Assembly: GCA_021151805.1 (NCBI GenBank)
Contig: JAGKWN010000110.1
Span: 1-13,381 of the forward strand
Reading direction: 5' to 3'
Length of the DNA stretch: 13,381 nucleotides
Origin: Cytophagaceae bacterium
GTDB lineage: Bacteria > Bacteroidota > Bacteroidia > Cytophagales > Cytophagaceae
Shown here: positions 1 to 6,718 of the stretch, in pieces
Position numbering within the stretch: position 1 is the first letter of the stretch
Layout: every line of letters starts with the position of its first letter
Program-made: the position numbers and the translations under genes
The notes under the pieces: model-generated
Told to the model about the DNA's origin: nothing
Seen by the model: the letters and a program-made list of their open reading frames with translations, nothing else
Databases searched by the model: none

Positions 1-45
1 TACTAAAAAGGTTTCCTTCCAAATTGGAAGGAAACCTTTTTAGTA
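1..45. terminator. Perfect 20-bp hairpin, likely bidirectional terminator
   Basis: Positions 1-20 and 26-45 are perfect reverse complements around a 5-nt loop (AAATT). The stem is flanked by A5 on the left and T5 on the right, so it can work as an intrinsic terminator in either direction. It lies just downstream of the minus-strand pseudogene remnant at 65-180 and has the same position and similar inner stem as the hairpin at 303-345 behind the intact transporter gene, so the two probably arose by duplication. It may also end a gene outside the window to the left. Confidence 0.8.
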
Positions 46-64
46 TATAAAGCAATTGAAATTG

Positions 65-180
65 TTAAGCTAAAATCTCATCATCTTTCAGCTCGTTACG
101 CTGTTGAATTTTGGCCAATTCTAAAGCTTATACTGAATGTACAGAAACAGGTGTCGCAATGATATAAGCGATCTCCTGCC
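65..180 (-). pseudogene. Decayed 3' end of an FHS sugar-transporter paralogue
   Basis: Read on the minus strand, the last 20 codons before a TAA at 65-67 encode a peptide ending NELKDDEILA. It aligns without gaps to the C-terminus of the intact transporter at 363-1628, which ends NDLKDEEILA. Many codon differences are synonymous (for example AAC/AAT, CGT/CGC, CTG/CTC, GAT/GAC, TTA/CTA), which suggests the copy was once under coding selection. A TAA stands where the intact gene has a TAT tyrosine codon. Further upstream, single-base gaps relative to the intact gene break the frame, around the stretch AATGTACAG that both share. Similarity fades beyond about 175-180, and nothing recognisable remains of the other roughly 380 codons. 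Boundaries are by eye. Confidence 0.75.
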
Positions 181-302
181 ATCATCATCACAATTGGCAT
201 TGCTTGAGTACAGGAATTTAATATGACACAGATAAATCACCTGACGACAACTTGCTTCTTAATTAAAACAATAAAACAGAAAATCACTATTCTCAGAATA
301 CC
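181..302. other. Non-coding stretch, no feature recognised
   Basis: This lies between the pseudogene remnant and the second terminator. I see no open reading frame of useful length, no clear hairpin and no repeat. It may be further eroded remains of the paralogue, but the similarity is too weak to claim. Confidence 0.4.
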
Positions 303-345
303 AATAAAAAAGGCCGCTTCCCGATTGGAAAGAGGCCTTTTTATT
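303..345. terminator. Intrinsic terminator behind the FHS transporter
   Basis: An A-rich arm plus GGCC (303-315) pairs with GGCC plus a T-rich arm (334-345). An imperfect inner stem (CTTCC against GGAAAG) and a CGATT loop sit between them. Read on the minus strand it follows the transporter stop codon (363-365) by about 20 nt and gives a T-rich tail. The layout and inner stem resemble the hairpin at 1-45. Confidence 0.8.
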
Positions 346-362
346 ATGAGTATTGAAATGTG

Positions 363-1628
363 CTAAGCTAGAATTTCTTCGTCTTTGAGGTCATTGCGCC
401 GCAGGTATTTCGATAATTTAAAGCCATATACGGAAATGTACAGATAACAGGCAACTACAATGATTAATGCATAATCATAATTCACATCAGCAAAATTACG
501 TACATTGAAAGGAATCACAGCCCCACCGACAATAAACATGATTAACACAGCAGACCCATCTAAAGAGAATCTGCCCAATCCATTTACACCCAGAGTAAAG
601 ATACTTGGGAACATAATAGAATTAAACAATCCTACAGACATGATGATATAGTAATTAGCTTTATCGTGTTGCTGAGGTATCAGAATCACTATAAATATCA
701 ATGCTGATGAAATTGCAGCGACCGTACCTAAAGCTTTATTCGTTGGAATGTATAACAAGATTAATGCCCCTAAAAACCGCCCAAGCATCGCTAGCTGCCA
801 ATACTTTTCTGCCAGCGCCGGTGAAAAATCTTCCAGATAGTTTGCTAAAGCAATCTCTGCACCTACGTAAGCAAATATGGCAAAAGCTCCTAAACGCAGC
901 TGAGAAAAGTGCATAACGTGCCTTTTACGCTTCGATGTTACTTTATTCAATGGCTCCAATAAGCGTGTATTCAATTCAGGCAAATAAATCAGCATTAAAA
1001 CAATTGCAAAGATCACCATCGCGATCCCAAATATTAAATACAGGTAATTTATATAAATGGATTCAAGTGCGACCTTATCCAATGGATTCAATTGCTGTAA
1101 ATATTCATAAGGTAAATCAATATGACGGGTTAATATCTCCATAGATACAATCGGACCAATTACTGTACCCAAAGAGTTAAATGCCTGCACAAACACCAGT
1201 CTGCTTGCTGCACGCTCAACACCGCCAAGCAGCACAACATACAAATTTGCCCCTACCTGAAGAATGGTAATACCGGATGCCATACAGAACAAAGCAACCA
1301 GGAACATGTAATACAATCTGTATTTAACGGATAATAAAAACAAAAAACAGCCTGCACACGCCAGCAACCAGCCGATAAGGATGCCTTTTTTATAACCAAC
1401 CCGCTGGATCATACTCCCGGCCTGGAGCGAAACAATAAGGTATGTACAAAAGAATGTTAAATTGATTAAGGTAGAAACTGAATAAGACAATCCGAATACC
1501 ACCTTAAAGTGCTGGTATAAGAATAAGTTCAGGTTGGTTAGCAAGCCCCACATAAAGAAGAGCACAGCCATTACAAAAATCAGGATCAGTCTTTGATTTT
1601 TACTAATCTGAAGCGATAATTCTTTCAT
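363..1628 (-). CDS. FHS-family (FucP-like) MFS sugar transporter
   Basis: This 421-residue inner-membrane protein has about twelve hydrophobic segments. It resembles the fucose/galactose/glucose:H+ symporter family of the major facilitator superfamily. Supporting motifs are FMWGLLTNLN in TM1 (about residues 25-34), HFKVVFGLSYS (40-50), RVGYKKGI in the cytoplasmic loop (76-83), QVGANLY (124-130) and the stretch SRLVFVQAFNSLGTVIGP (142-159). The substrate is probably a hexose or deoxyhexose, but the sequence does not say which. From my recollection of E. coli FucP, the position of proton-coupling Asp46 is Leu35 here and Glu135 corresponds to Gln124; the usual ANPY is ANLY. The gene begins 49 nt after the amylase stop, so the two are likely co-transcribed. 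A decayed partial copy of its 3' end lies at 65-180. Confidence 0.88.
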   Translation of the reverse strand: MKELSLQISKNQRLILIFVMAVLFFMWGLLTNLNLFLYQHFKVVFGLSYSVSTLINLTFFCTYLIVSLQAGSMIQRVGYKKGILIGWLLACAGCFLFLLSVKYRLYYMFLVALFCMASGITILQVGANLYVVLLGGVERAASRLVFVQAFNSLGTVIGPIVSMEILTRHIDLPYEYLQQLNPLDKVALESIYINYLYLIFGIAMVIFAIVLMLIYLPELNTRLLEPLNKVTSKRKRHVMHFSQLRLGAFAIFAYVGAEIALANYLEDFSPALAEKYWQLAMLGRFLGALILLYIPTNKALGTVAAISSALIFIVILIPQQHDKANYYIIMSVGLFNSIMFPSIFTLGVNGLGRFSLDGSAVLIMFIVGGAVIPFNVRNFADVNYDYALIIVVACYLYISVYGFKLSKYLRRNDLKDEEILA

Positions 1629-1677
1629 CTAATATTATTTATAACCGATGTATTATTGTTCTTGCTTTTGAACGAAC

Positions 1678-3237
1678 TTAGGAATCGATCAATTCAAACA
1701 AAACAAACCCGTAGGCGTTCATTGAAATAAAGGCTCTATCCTCTTTAATTTCTACTTGAATCTCAGGTGTTTCATTGTATAAATATACAACTATTTTTTT
1801 AGTACGGGATATTAAAGGACTTAGTTTAATACAAACCAATTCCCCTTCTCCCGTTAAATTATAAACCAGATACTTTTCAGATGTTAAATTACTTATTTGC
1901 AACGGAATAGAATTATATCTGGTTTCAGATTCTTTTATACACGCATGTACCTTTCCGGTAAACATTTGCCATTTTTTCCTGAATTGTGAAAAAAGCCTGA
2001 TTGTCTTTACGTAGGGAGAATCTGGATTCAATAAATCTTCCTTTCCGGATGGGTTAAAAAGGCATTCGCGAATAGCACCATCGTCTGTTCCCTTCCCCCT
2101 CAATCCCTGCTCTGTTCCATAATAAATGCAAGGTATTCCGGGCATTAATAAAAAAACACGCAACAGATTTATTAAAGCCCGTTCATGTTGCACTTTATTA
2201 GCAATACGCTGTTTAGGCATTTGTCCGATCTGGTCATGATTATCCAAAAACCTTACTGGCATTGCCAATAAAGAGGGCTCATACGAGACAGGATTCATTT
2301 TTTTTTCCACATTCAGTAATGCCTCTACGGTATTAAAATGGAAATCAAAATCCAGATAAGCGTCAATCTTTGAATAAACCTGTATCAACGATTGTGTTCC
2401 CACAATTTCTGCGAAAACAAAAAAATCGTGCTTGCCCAATGAAGAGGCGAATGTTTTAATCCGGTCAATGAATTGATCCAGCCATGCCGGACGAATATGC
2501 TTAGCGGTATCAATACGAAAGCCATCACAATCTGTCAGAGCAAACCAATACGAATATACAGCAACCATCAGATCAAGGTTCTTCAGACCAGTTTCTGATT
2601 CATCCTGAATAAGGTCTTTCAACTCAAATATATCTCCGTTCCAGGTTTCAGGAGCATCTTCCCAGTTTATGATCCTACCCTTTCTGCTATACCTGTTAAA
2701 ATCTCTTAATTCGGTTGGTACAGGCAAGTCTTTATATCGCCATGATTTGACAGCATAATTTTTATCATGATTGTATACAGGATTATGACTGATATAAGAC
2801 CAGTTATCACCTGTGTGATTCAATACCACATCAAAAAATACTTTAATATGGTACTGATGAGCGGTAGATACAAATTCAACAAGATCTTCCTTTGTTCCGA
2901 ATGCCTGGTCAACTTCTAAAAAATTTTCAATCGCATATCCGTGATAACTTTCCGGATTATTTTGTAGAAATGGATTGATCCAGATGGAAGTAAAGCCCAT
3001 TTCAGCAATGTATTTCAAATTTAAAATAATCCCCCTGATGGTACCGCCGCAACGGGCTTTCAGTTCATCCTGGTTACCAAAACCATTTTCAGAAAAAATT
3101 GTCTCTCTTGCTTTTCCGTCATGAAACCGATCAATCAAAAGAAAATACATCAATTCTTCCCTTGCCGGTCTTTTGCAATTCCAGTAAGACCTGCCGGCAG
3201 ATATACTTTTTAAATCGATTTCTGAAATTGATTTCAT
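1678..3237 (-). CDS. GH13 alpha-amylase-family glycoside hydrolase
   Basis: This 519-residue enzyme has all four GH13 signature regions: DVVLNH (136-141), GFRIDTAKH (239-247) with nucleophile Asp243, FAEIVG (275-280) with acid/base Glu277, and FLDNHD (330-335) with Asp335. The barrel starts near LLIDRF (33-38), and the last ~100 residues fit the usual C-terminal beta domain. I see no signal peptide or lipobox, so it is probably cytoplasmic, acting on imported or stored alpha-glucans or oligosaccharides; specificity (amylase, cyclomaltodextrinase or other) cannot be read. The start is the only ATG able to include the conserved N-terminal part. It directly follows the T-tract of the hairpin at 3238-3266 and is in frame with the epimerase stop nine codons upstream. 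The FHS sugar transporter follows 49 nt later, fitting a sugar-use pair. Confidence 0.9.
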   Translation of the reverse strand: MKSISEIDLKSISAGRSYWNCKRPAREELMYFLLIDRFHDGKARETIFSENGFGNQDELKARCGGTIRGIILNLKYIAEMGFTSIWINPFLQNNPESYHGYAIENFLEVDQAFGTKEDLVEFVSTAHQYHIKVFFDVVLNHTGDNWSYISHNPVYNHDKNYAVKSWRYKDLPVPTELRDFNRYSRKGRIINWEDAPETWNGDIFELKDLIQDESETGLKNLDLMVAVYSYWFALTDCDGFRIDTAKHIRPAWLDQFIDRIKTFASSLGKHDFFVFAEIVGTQSLIQVYSKIDAYLDFDFHFNTVEALLNVEKKMNPVSYEPSLLAMPVRFLDNHDQIGQMPKQRIANKVQHERALINLLRVFLLMPGIPCIYYGTEQGLRGKGTDDGAIRECLFNPSGKEDLLNPDSPYVKTIRLFSQFRKKWQMFTGKVHACIKESETRYNSIPLQISNLTSEKYLVYNLTGEGELVCIKLSPLISRTKKIVVYLYNETPEIQVEIKEDRAFISMNAYGFVLFELIDS

Positions 3238-3266
3238 AAAAAAAGCCCTTGCGGGCTTTGTTTTTT
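3238..3266 (-). terminator. Hairpin with T-tract abutting the amylase start codon
   Basis: Read on the minus strand, AAAGCCC (3259-3253) pairs with GGGCTTT (3248-3242) around a GCAA tetraloop. T7 then runs directly into the amylase ATG (3237-3235). The hairpin begins right at the epimerase stop codon (3267-3265). This is a normal intrinsic-terminator layout for the epimerase, but it leaves no leader for the amylase gene. Confidence 0.75.
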
Positions 3267-4209
3267 AAGCGGTAACTTTTGACGCCTGGAAAGTGAAACG
3301 ATCTCTGAATGCTGCAAGTTCAGCCTTGAAATCAGTTTGCTTTAATGGTATATATTTAAGGAGTCTTGTTTCCGGATTGATCTTTTGCTCTCTCAATTCA
3401 AGATGCTGGTTTATAAAGATAAATTCCAGAGACGGATACAAGTCTTTCACTTCATCAATCAGATCATAGATCTCAAGATTGCGTTCAGTCAAATTGTAAA
3501 CATCAGAAGGAACTTCTTTGCTCAACAGCGCTTCAAGCGTATCTACGGCTTTGTCAACATGAATGAAAGACCTGCTCTGGCGGCCGTTGCCATGAATAGA
3601 GATTCTGTTTTTATAGTGCGATTCAAACATAAATTTATTGATCACCGCATCAAATCGCATGGAAGATGAATAACCATATACATTACCCAAACGGATAATG
3701 ACTGCATTCATTTTAGAACCCAAACGTGTAACATGTTCTTCGCCGCGCATTTTAGAAATGCCATATATCGTCTTAGGATTTGCGATTGAATTTTCATCAA
3801 TCAATTCTTTTCCCGAACCATACACAGAGCAGCTGCTTACGTATATAAATTTCTTAACAGTTTTTATTTCTTCAACAGCGTATACAAGCTCTGCAGTCCC
3901 CCAATGATTTACCTGCTCAAACAGATGACTGTCTACATTGGCAAAAGGCGTGGAAACACGCGCTGCCAAATGGTAAACAACATCAATACCAGACAACACT
4001 TTTTTAATTTTGCGTGTATCTAATAAATCACCGAACTCAAATTTTATTTTATCCTGAGATATATGCTGCGCAGAATTTATAAATAAGTTATAGTTCTCAC
4101 GAGACAAATTATCGTAAACGACAATACTTGTTACCTGGGGATTTTTTGCAAGCTTAACAACTAACTCTGTACCAACATATCCGGCACCACCTGTAACTAA
4201 TACATTCAT
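3265..4209 (-). CDS. NAD-dependent nucleotide-sugar epimerase/dehydratase (extended SDR)
   Basis: This 314-residue protein is about the normal length for the extended short-chain dehydrogenase/reductase family. The N-terminal Rossmann motif is TGGAGYVG (6-13), with Asp33 at the end of beta-2 favouring NAD. LAARVS (81-86) follows. The catalytic residues are Ser126 in VSSCSVYG (124-131) and the YxxxK pair Tyr149/Lys153 in YGISK. RLGNVYG and the later SRSFIHVDKAVD stretch are typical of UDP- or dTDP-sugar epimerases and dehydratases. The substrate cannot be assigned; cell-surface polysaccharide or glycolipid sugar synthesis is likely. The gene starts 19 nt after the cysH stop, so both are probably on one transcript, which the hairpin at 3238-3266 may end. 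Confidence 0.88.
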   Translation of the reverse strand: MNVLVTGGAGYVGTELVVKLAKNPQVTSIVVYDNLSRENYNLFINSAQHISQDKIKFEFGDLLDTRKIKKVLSGIDVVYHLAARVSTPFANVDSHLFEQVNHWGTAELVYAVEEIKTVKKFIYVSSCSVYGSGKELIDENSIANPKTIYGISKMRGEEHVTRLGSKMNAVIIRLGNVYGYSSSMRFDAVINKFMFESHYKNRISIHGNGRQSRSFIHVDKAVDTLEALLSKEVPSDVYNLTERNLEIYDLIDEVKDLYPSLEFIFINQHLELREQKINPETRLLKYIPLKQTDFKAELAAFRDRFTFQASKVTA

Positions 4210-4228
4210 ATAATACCTACCTAATTAT

Positions 4229-4885
4229 TTATTTACTTACAAGATCCGTGTTCAAACCACATTCAGTTTTATTCAAACCAAACCATCTACCTTGTCTGTT
4301 GTATGTTTCCAAATCGAATTTACGTGTACAAGGTTCACAACCTATACTTAAATAACCTTTGGCTTCCAGCGGATGTCTCGGAATCTTGTATTCTTTTATA
4401 TATTTTTCAATCATACGCACATCCCAGTCCAGCATTGGGTGAAAGCGGACTGTATTATGCGGAGCCGGTTGCTCAACATTGAAACTTTTACGCACAGCAC
4501 TCTGATCAGCTCTTACACCATTAATCCAGATATCGTATTCAGGTAAAACTGCATCTAAAGGCTGTACCTTATTTAAATAGCAGCAATAATCAGGGTCTGA
4601 TGTAAAGAGCAATCTTCCTTCCGAGTCCTTTTGCATATTGCGGGGCGTTGAAGATGCTACAGTTTTCAGATTCAGTTTAAATAAATCCGCAATCTGATCT
4701 CTATATGTGATCGTTTCAGGAAAATGATATCCTGTGTTAATAAAGTACACAGGAATAGAATTATCAAATTCACTCAGAATATGCAATAAAACGATACTAT
4801 GCGTTTGAAAAGAAGAAGACGTAAACAACTTCAAGCCTTTTCCTTGATATTCTTTAAGTTTCGAATGTATTTCTTCCTTAACCAT
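4229..4885 (-). CDS. cysH: Phosphoadenylyl/adenylyl-sulfate reductase
   Basis: The enzyme reduces activated sulfate (APS or PAPS) to sulfite with thioredoxin, in the cytoplasm. Starting from the ATG at 4885 it has 218 residues. It shows the adenylyl-binding SSSFQTHS loop near residue 24, WINGVRADQSAVR around 120-132, and the catalytic cysteine in KTECGLN (Cys209). Cysteine pairs at CC (101-102) and GCEPC (Cys183, Cys186) are the ligands of a [4Fe-4S] cluster in the APS-reductase type, so APS is the more likely substrate; the E. coli PAPS enzyme lacks them. A TTG at 4894 would add three residues, but the ATG is preferred. No cysD/cysN/cysI partner lies nearby; it heads the minus-strand cluster with the epimerase. 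Confidence 0.88.
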   Translation of the reverse strand: MVKEEIHSKLKEYQGKGLKLFTSSSFQTHSIVLLHILSEFDNSIPVYFINTGYHFPETITYRDQIADLFKLNLKTVASSTPRNMQKDSEGRLLFTSDPDYCCYLNKVQPLDAVLPEYDIWINGVRADQSAVRKSFNVEQPAPHNTVRFHPMLDWDVRMIEKYIKEYKIPRHPLEAKGYLSIGCEPCTRKFDLETYNRQGRWFGLNKTECGLNTDLVSK

Positions 4886-5111
4886 TTCAAACAAAATTTA
4901 ATTCTGTAAAATTAATCCAATACTACCTAATAACAAAATTTACAAACAAATAAGTTCCATTTATAAAATATTATTTTGAAAAGATTTTAAATTCAATGCC
5001 ATAAACTAAAAAACACCCAAATAGCGATTATAAATTCTGCCAAACTAAAGGAATCAATGCAATGAAATTGTAGTTTTGTTAATTGAATGAATACGTTAAA
5101 TTGAATATCAT
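4886..5111. promoter_or_regulatory. Divergent promoter region between cysH and the PTPS gene
   Basis: This AT-rich gap of about 225 bases separates two genes transcribed away from each other, so it should hold promoters for both. On the plus strand, TAGTTTTG at 5071-5078 matches the Bacteroidota -7 consensus TAnnTTTG and lies about 33 nt before the TTG start at 5112. I see no convincing -33 TTG at the right distance. On the minus strand only imperfect matches occur (for example TAGTATTG). No gene, strong hairpin or repeat is visible. Confidence 0.45.
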
Positions 5112-5519
5112 TTGAAGACGGCTATATACAGAAAAGAACATTTCAACGCAGCGCATCGTTTGTTTAATCCTTCCTGGAGCGACGAAAAAAATAGTGCCAC
5201 CTTTGGAAAGTGCAACAATCCCAGTTTTCATGGCCATAATTATGAATTGATTGTAAAACTGGTTGGCGAGGTAGATCCTGAAACCGGTTATGTTTTTGAT
5301 ACCAAAGTATTAAGTGATATCATCAAAAAACACATACTGGCGCGTTATGATCATAAAAATCTAAACCTGGATTGTGAAGAGTTTAAAACAACTAACCCGA
5401 CTGCAGAGAACATAGCCAAGCAGATTTACAACACACTGAGATCGTTGATTGACTCAACACTGGATCTAAAAGTGATATTATATGAAACAGAACGAAACTT
5501 CGTTGAATACCCCGCATAA
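5112..5519 (+). CDS. 6-pyruvoyl-tetrahydropterin synthase / QueD family protein
   Basis: This 135-residue protein of the PTPS/QueD family converts 7,8-dihydroneopterin triphosphate, the FolE product, to a tetrahydropterin. Zinc ligands are His15 (FNAAHR) and His40/His42 (HGHNY). Cys34 is the catalytic nucleophile, Asp80-His81 lie in YDHKNLN, and Glu126 in YETERNFVEY is the substrate anchor. The spacing CNNPSFHGHNY resembles animal PTPS (CNNPNGHGHNY as I recall it) rather than the CxxxHGH of E. coli QueD, so a biopterin-like product is possible as well as the queuosine precursor. The start is TTG: a TAA lies in frame 15 nt upstream and no ATG or GTG is available. Its 3' end overlaps the longest folE reading frame by 38 nt, so the two should be co-expressed. 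Confidence 0.85.
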   Translation: MKTAIYRKEHFNAAHRLFNPSWSDEKNSATFGKCNNPSFHGHNYELIVKLVGEVDPETGYVFDTKVLSDIIKKHILARYDHKNLNLDCEEFKTTNPTAENIAKQIYNTLRSLIDSTLDLKVILYETERNFVEYPA

Positions 5520-6168
5520 ACCAGAACTAATGGACGAGTTAGGTGAAGATCACGTCTCTACATCAGCAGAGACGCCGCTTAGAGCAGATGCATTTGAAAA
5601 AGATGATGCACTTAAAATTGAATTAATACAAAAGCACTTTAAAGAAATCATGCTGATTTTAGGGCTTGATTTGACAGATGACAGCTTAAAAGGCACGCCT
5701 AACCGGGTTGCCAAAATGTATGTAAAAGAAGTGTTCAGTGGTTTAAACCCTTCAAACAAGCCCAGTATACGCTTATTTGAAAATAAATATAAATACAATG
5801 AAATGCTTGTTGAAAAAGACATTACCTTGTATTCATATTGTGAACATCACTTTGTACCGATTATCGGAAAAGCACATGTTGCCTATATTTCAAATGGTAA
5901 AGTGATCGGTTTGTCAAAAATAAACCGTCTTGTGCAACACTATTCTAAAAGACCACAAGTTCAGGAACGCTTAACCGTACAAATTGCCGAAGCTCTTAAA
6001 GAGGCGCTGCAAACCCAGGATGTTGCTGTTGTAATTGATGCTGCACATTTATGTGTTTCTTCCCGTGGTGTAAAGGATACAACCAGCACAACCGTAACAG
6101 CTCATTATTCCGGGAAGTTTAAAGATGAGCAAACCAAAAATGAATTTTTATCTTTCATCCAAAAATAA
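5482..6168 (+). CDS. folE: GTP cyclohydrolase I
   Basis: The enzyme converts GTP to 7,8-dihydroneopterin triphosphate, the first step to folate, biopterin-type pterins and queuosine. The 228-residue protein carries the zinc ligands Cys120 and His123 in YCEHHFVPI and Cys191 in HLCVSSRG. It also has LKGTPNRVAKMYV (69-81), GLSKINRLV and KRPQVQERLT, all typical of the family. The ATG at 5482 lies inside the upstream gene. A second ATG at 5530, 10 nt after that gene's stop, would remove 16 poorly conserved residues and may be the real start. The product feeds directly into the PTPS-like enzyme encoded just before it. Confidence 0.93.
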   Translation: MKQNETSLNTPHKPELMDELGEDHVSTSAETPLRADAFEKDDALKIELIQKHFKEIMLILGLDLTDDSLKGTPNRVAKMYVKEVFSGLNPSNKPSIRLFENKYKYNEMLVEKDITLYSYCEHHFVPIIGKAHVAYISNGKVIGLSKINRLVQHYSKRPQVQERLTVQIAEALKEALQTQDVAVVIDAAHLCVSSRGVKDTTSTTVTAHYSGKFKDEQTKNEFLSFIQK

Positions 6169-6178
6169 ACTTTTTCCT

Positions 6179-6631
6179 ATGAGACTAGAAGATGAAATTA
6201 AACAGATCAAACCGTTCAAAAACGATTATAGCAAAGCTATCGTAAACCTGATTTATACCTATAATTGGGTAGAATCCTCTTCAAAGTCTTTTTTTAAAGA
6301 ATTTGATATTACTTCGCAGCAATTCAACATCTTACGTATCCTTCAGGGACAATACCCCCTACCGGCAACAATCAATCTATTGAGAGATAGAATGTTAGAC
6401 AAAATGTGTGATGCATCCAGATTAGTGGAAAGACTTCGGTTAAAAGGGTTGCTGGAAAGAAATAAAGCTTCGTCAGATAAACGTGCAGTTGACATAATCA
6501 TTACAAAAAAAGGCATTGCCTTGCTTGCTGAAATTGAACTGAAAATGCCTGTTTTTGAGGCGAAATTCAAAAGTTTAAATGAGGACGAAGTAAAAGTTTT
6601 AAACAACTTATTAGATAAATTCAGAGGATAA
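6179..6631 (+). CDS. MarR-family winged-helix transcriptional regulator
   Basis: This 150-residue cytoplasmic DNA-binding protein has a helical dimer region at both ends and a winged helix between about 45 and 110. The helix-turn-helix runs through QQFNILRILQG and the stretch MCDASRLVERLRLKGLLER (about 75-93). The wing is SSDKRAVDIIIT (98-109) with the conserved Asp100-Arg102 pair. The ligand is unknown. The chosen ATG is 10 nt after the folE stop and begins MRLEDEIKQ, which fits Bacteroidota homologues as I remember them. An upstream ATG at 6125 would add 18 residues inside folE and is less likely. Position suggests co-transcription with folE and possible control of that cluster, but this is inference. 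Confidence 0.85.
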   Translation: MRLEDEIKQIKPFKNDYSKAIVNLIYTYNWVESSSKSFFKEFDITSQQFNILRILQGQYPLPATINLLRDRMLDKMCDASRLVERLRLKGLLERNKASSDKRAVDIIITKKGIALLAEIELKMPVFEAKFKSLNEDEVKVLNNLLDKFRG

Positions 6632-6646
6632 TCAACCAACTTATCC
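6626..6646 (+). repeat. Short inverted repeat overlapping a perfect DnaA-box sequence
   Basis: GGATAA (6626-6631) and TTATCC (6641-6646) form a 6-bp inverted repeat with a 9-nt spacer at the end of the marR gene. The right arm continues as TTATCCACA (6641-6649), identical to the classical DnaA-box consensus. There is no strong T-tract, so a terminator is doubtful. It could be an operator, a DnaA site or chance. Confidence 0.35.
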
Positions 6647-6718
6647 ACAAAACAACTTTTCCTGATAAAAAGAGTAAACTATTTGGGTTACTAATTTGCC
6701 TGCATAAGTATATAAATC

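Noticed and set aside
1..345. Possible insertion-sequence ends or CRISPR-like repeat, given the two similar hairpins
   Set aside because: Only two diverged copies exist, each in the terminator position behind a related gene tail. There is no transposase, target-site duplication or regular spacing.
3385..3907. Plus-strand open frames opposite the epimerase gene
   Set aside because: They are antisense shadows of a gene with complete catalytic motifs and match nothing recognisable.
4886..4894. TTG start for cysH adding three residues
   Set aside because: An ATG at 4885 is available in frame and the extra residues match no family feature.
6125..6178. Longer N-terminus for the MarR regulator
   Set aside because: It lies in the end of folE in another frame; the ATG at 6179 gives the family-typical start.
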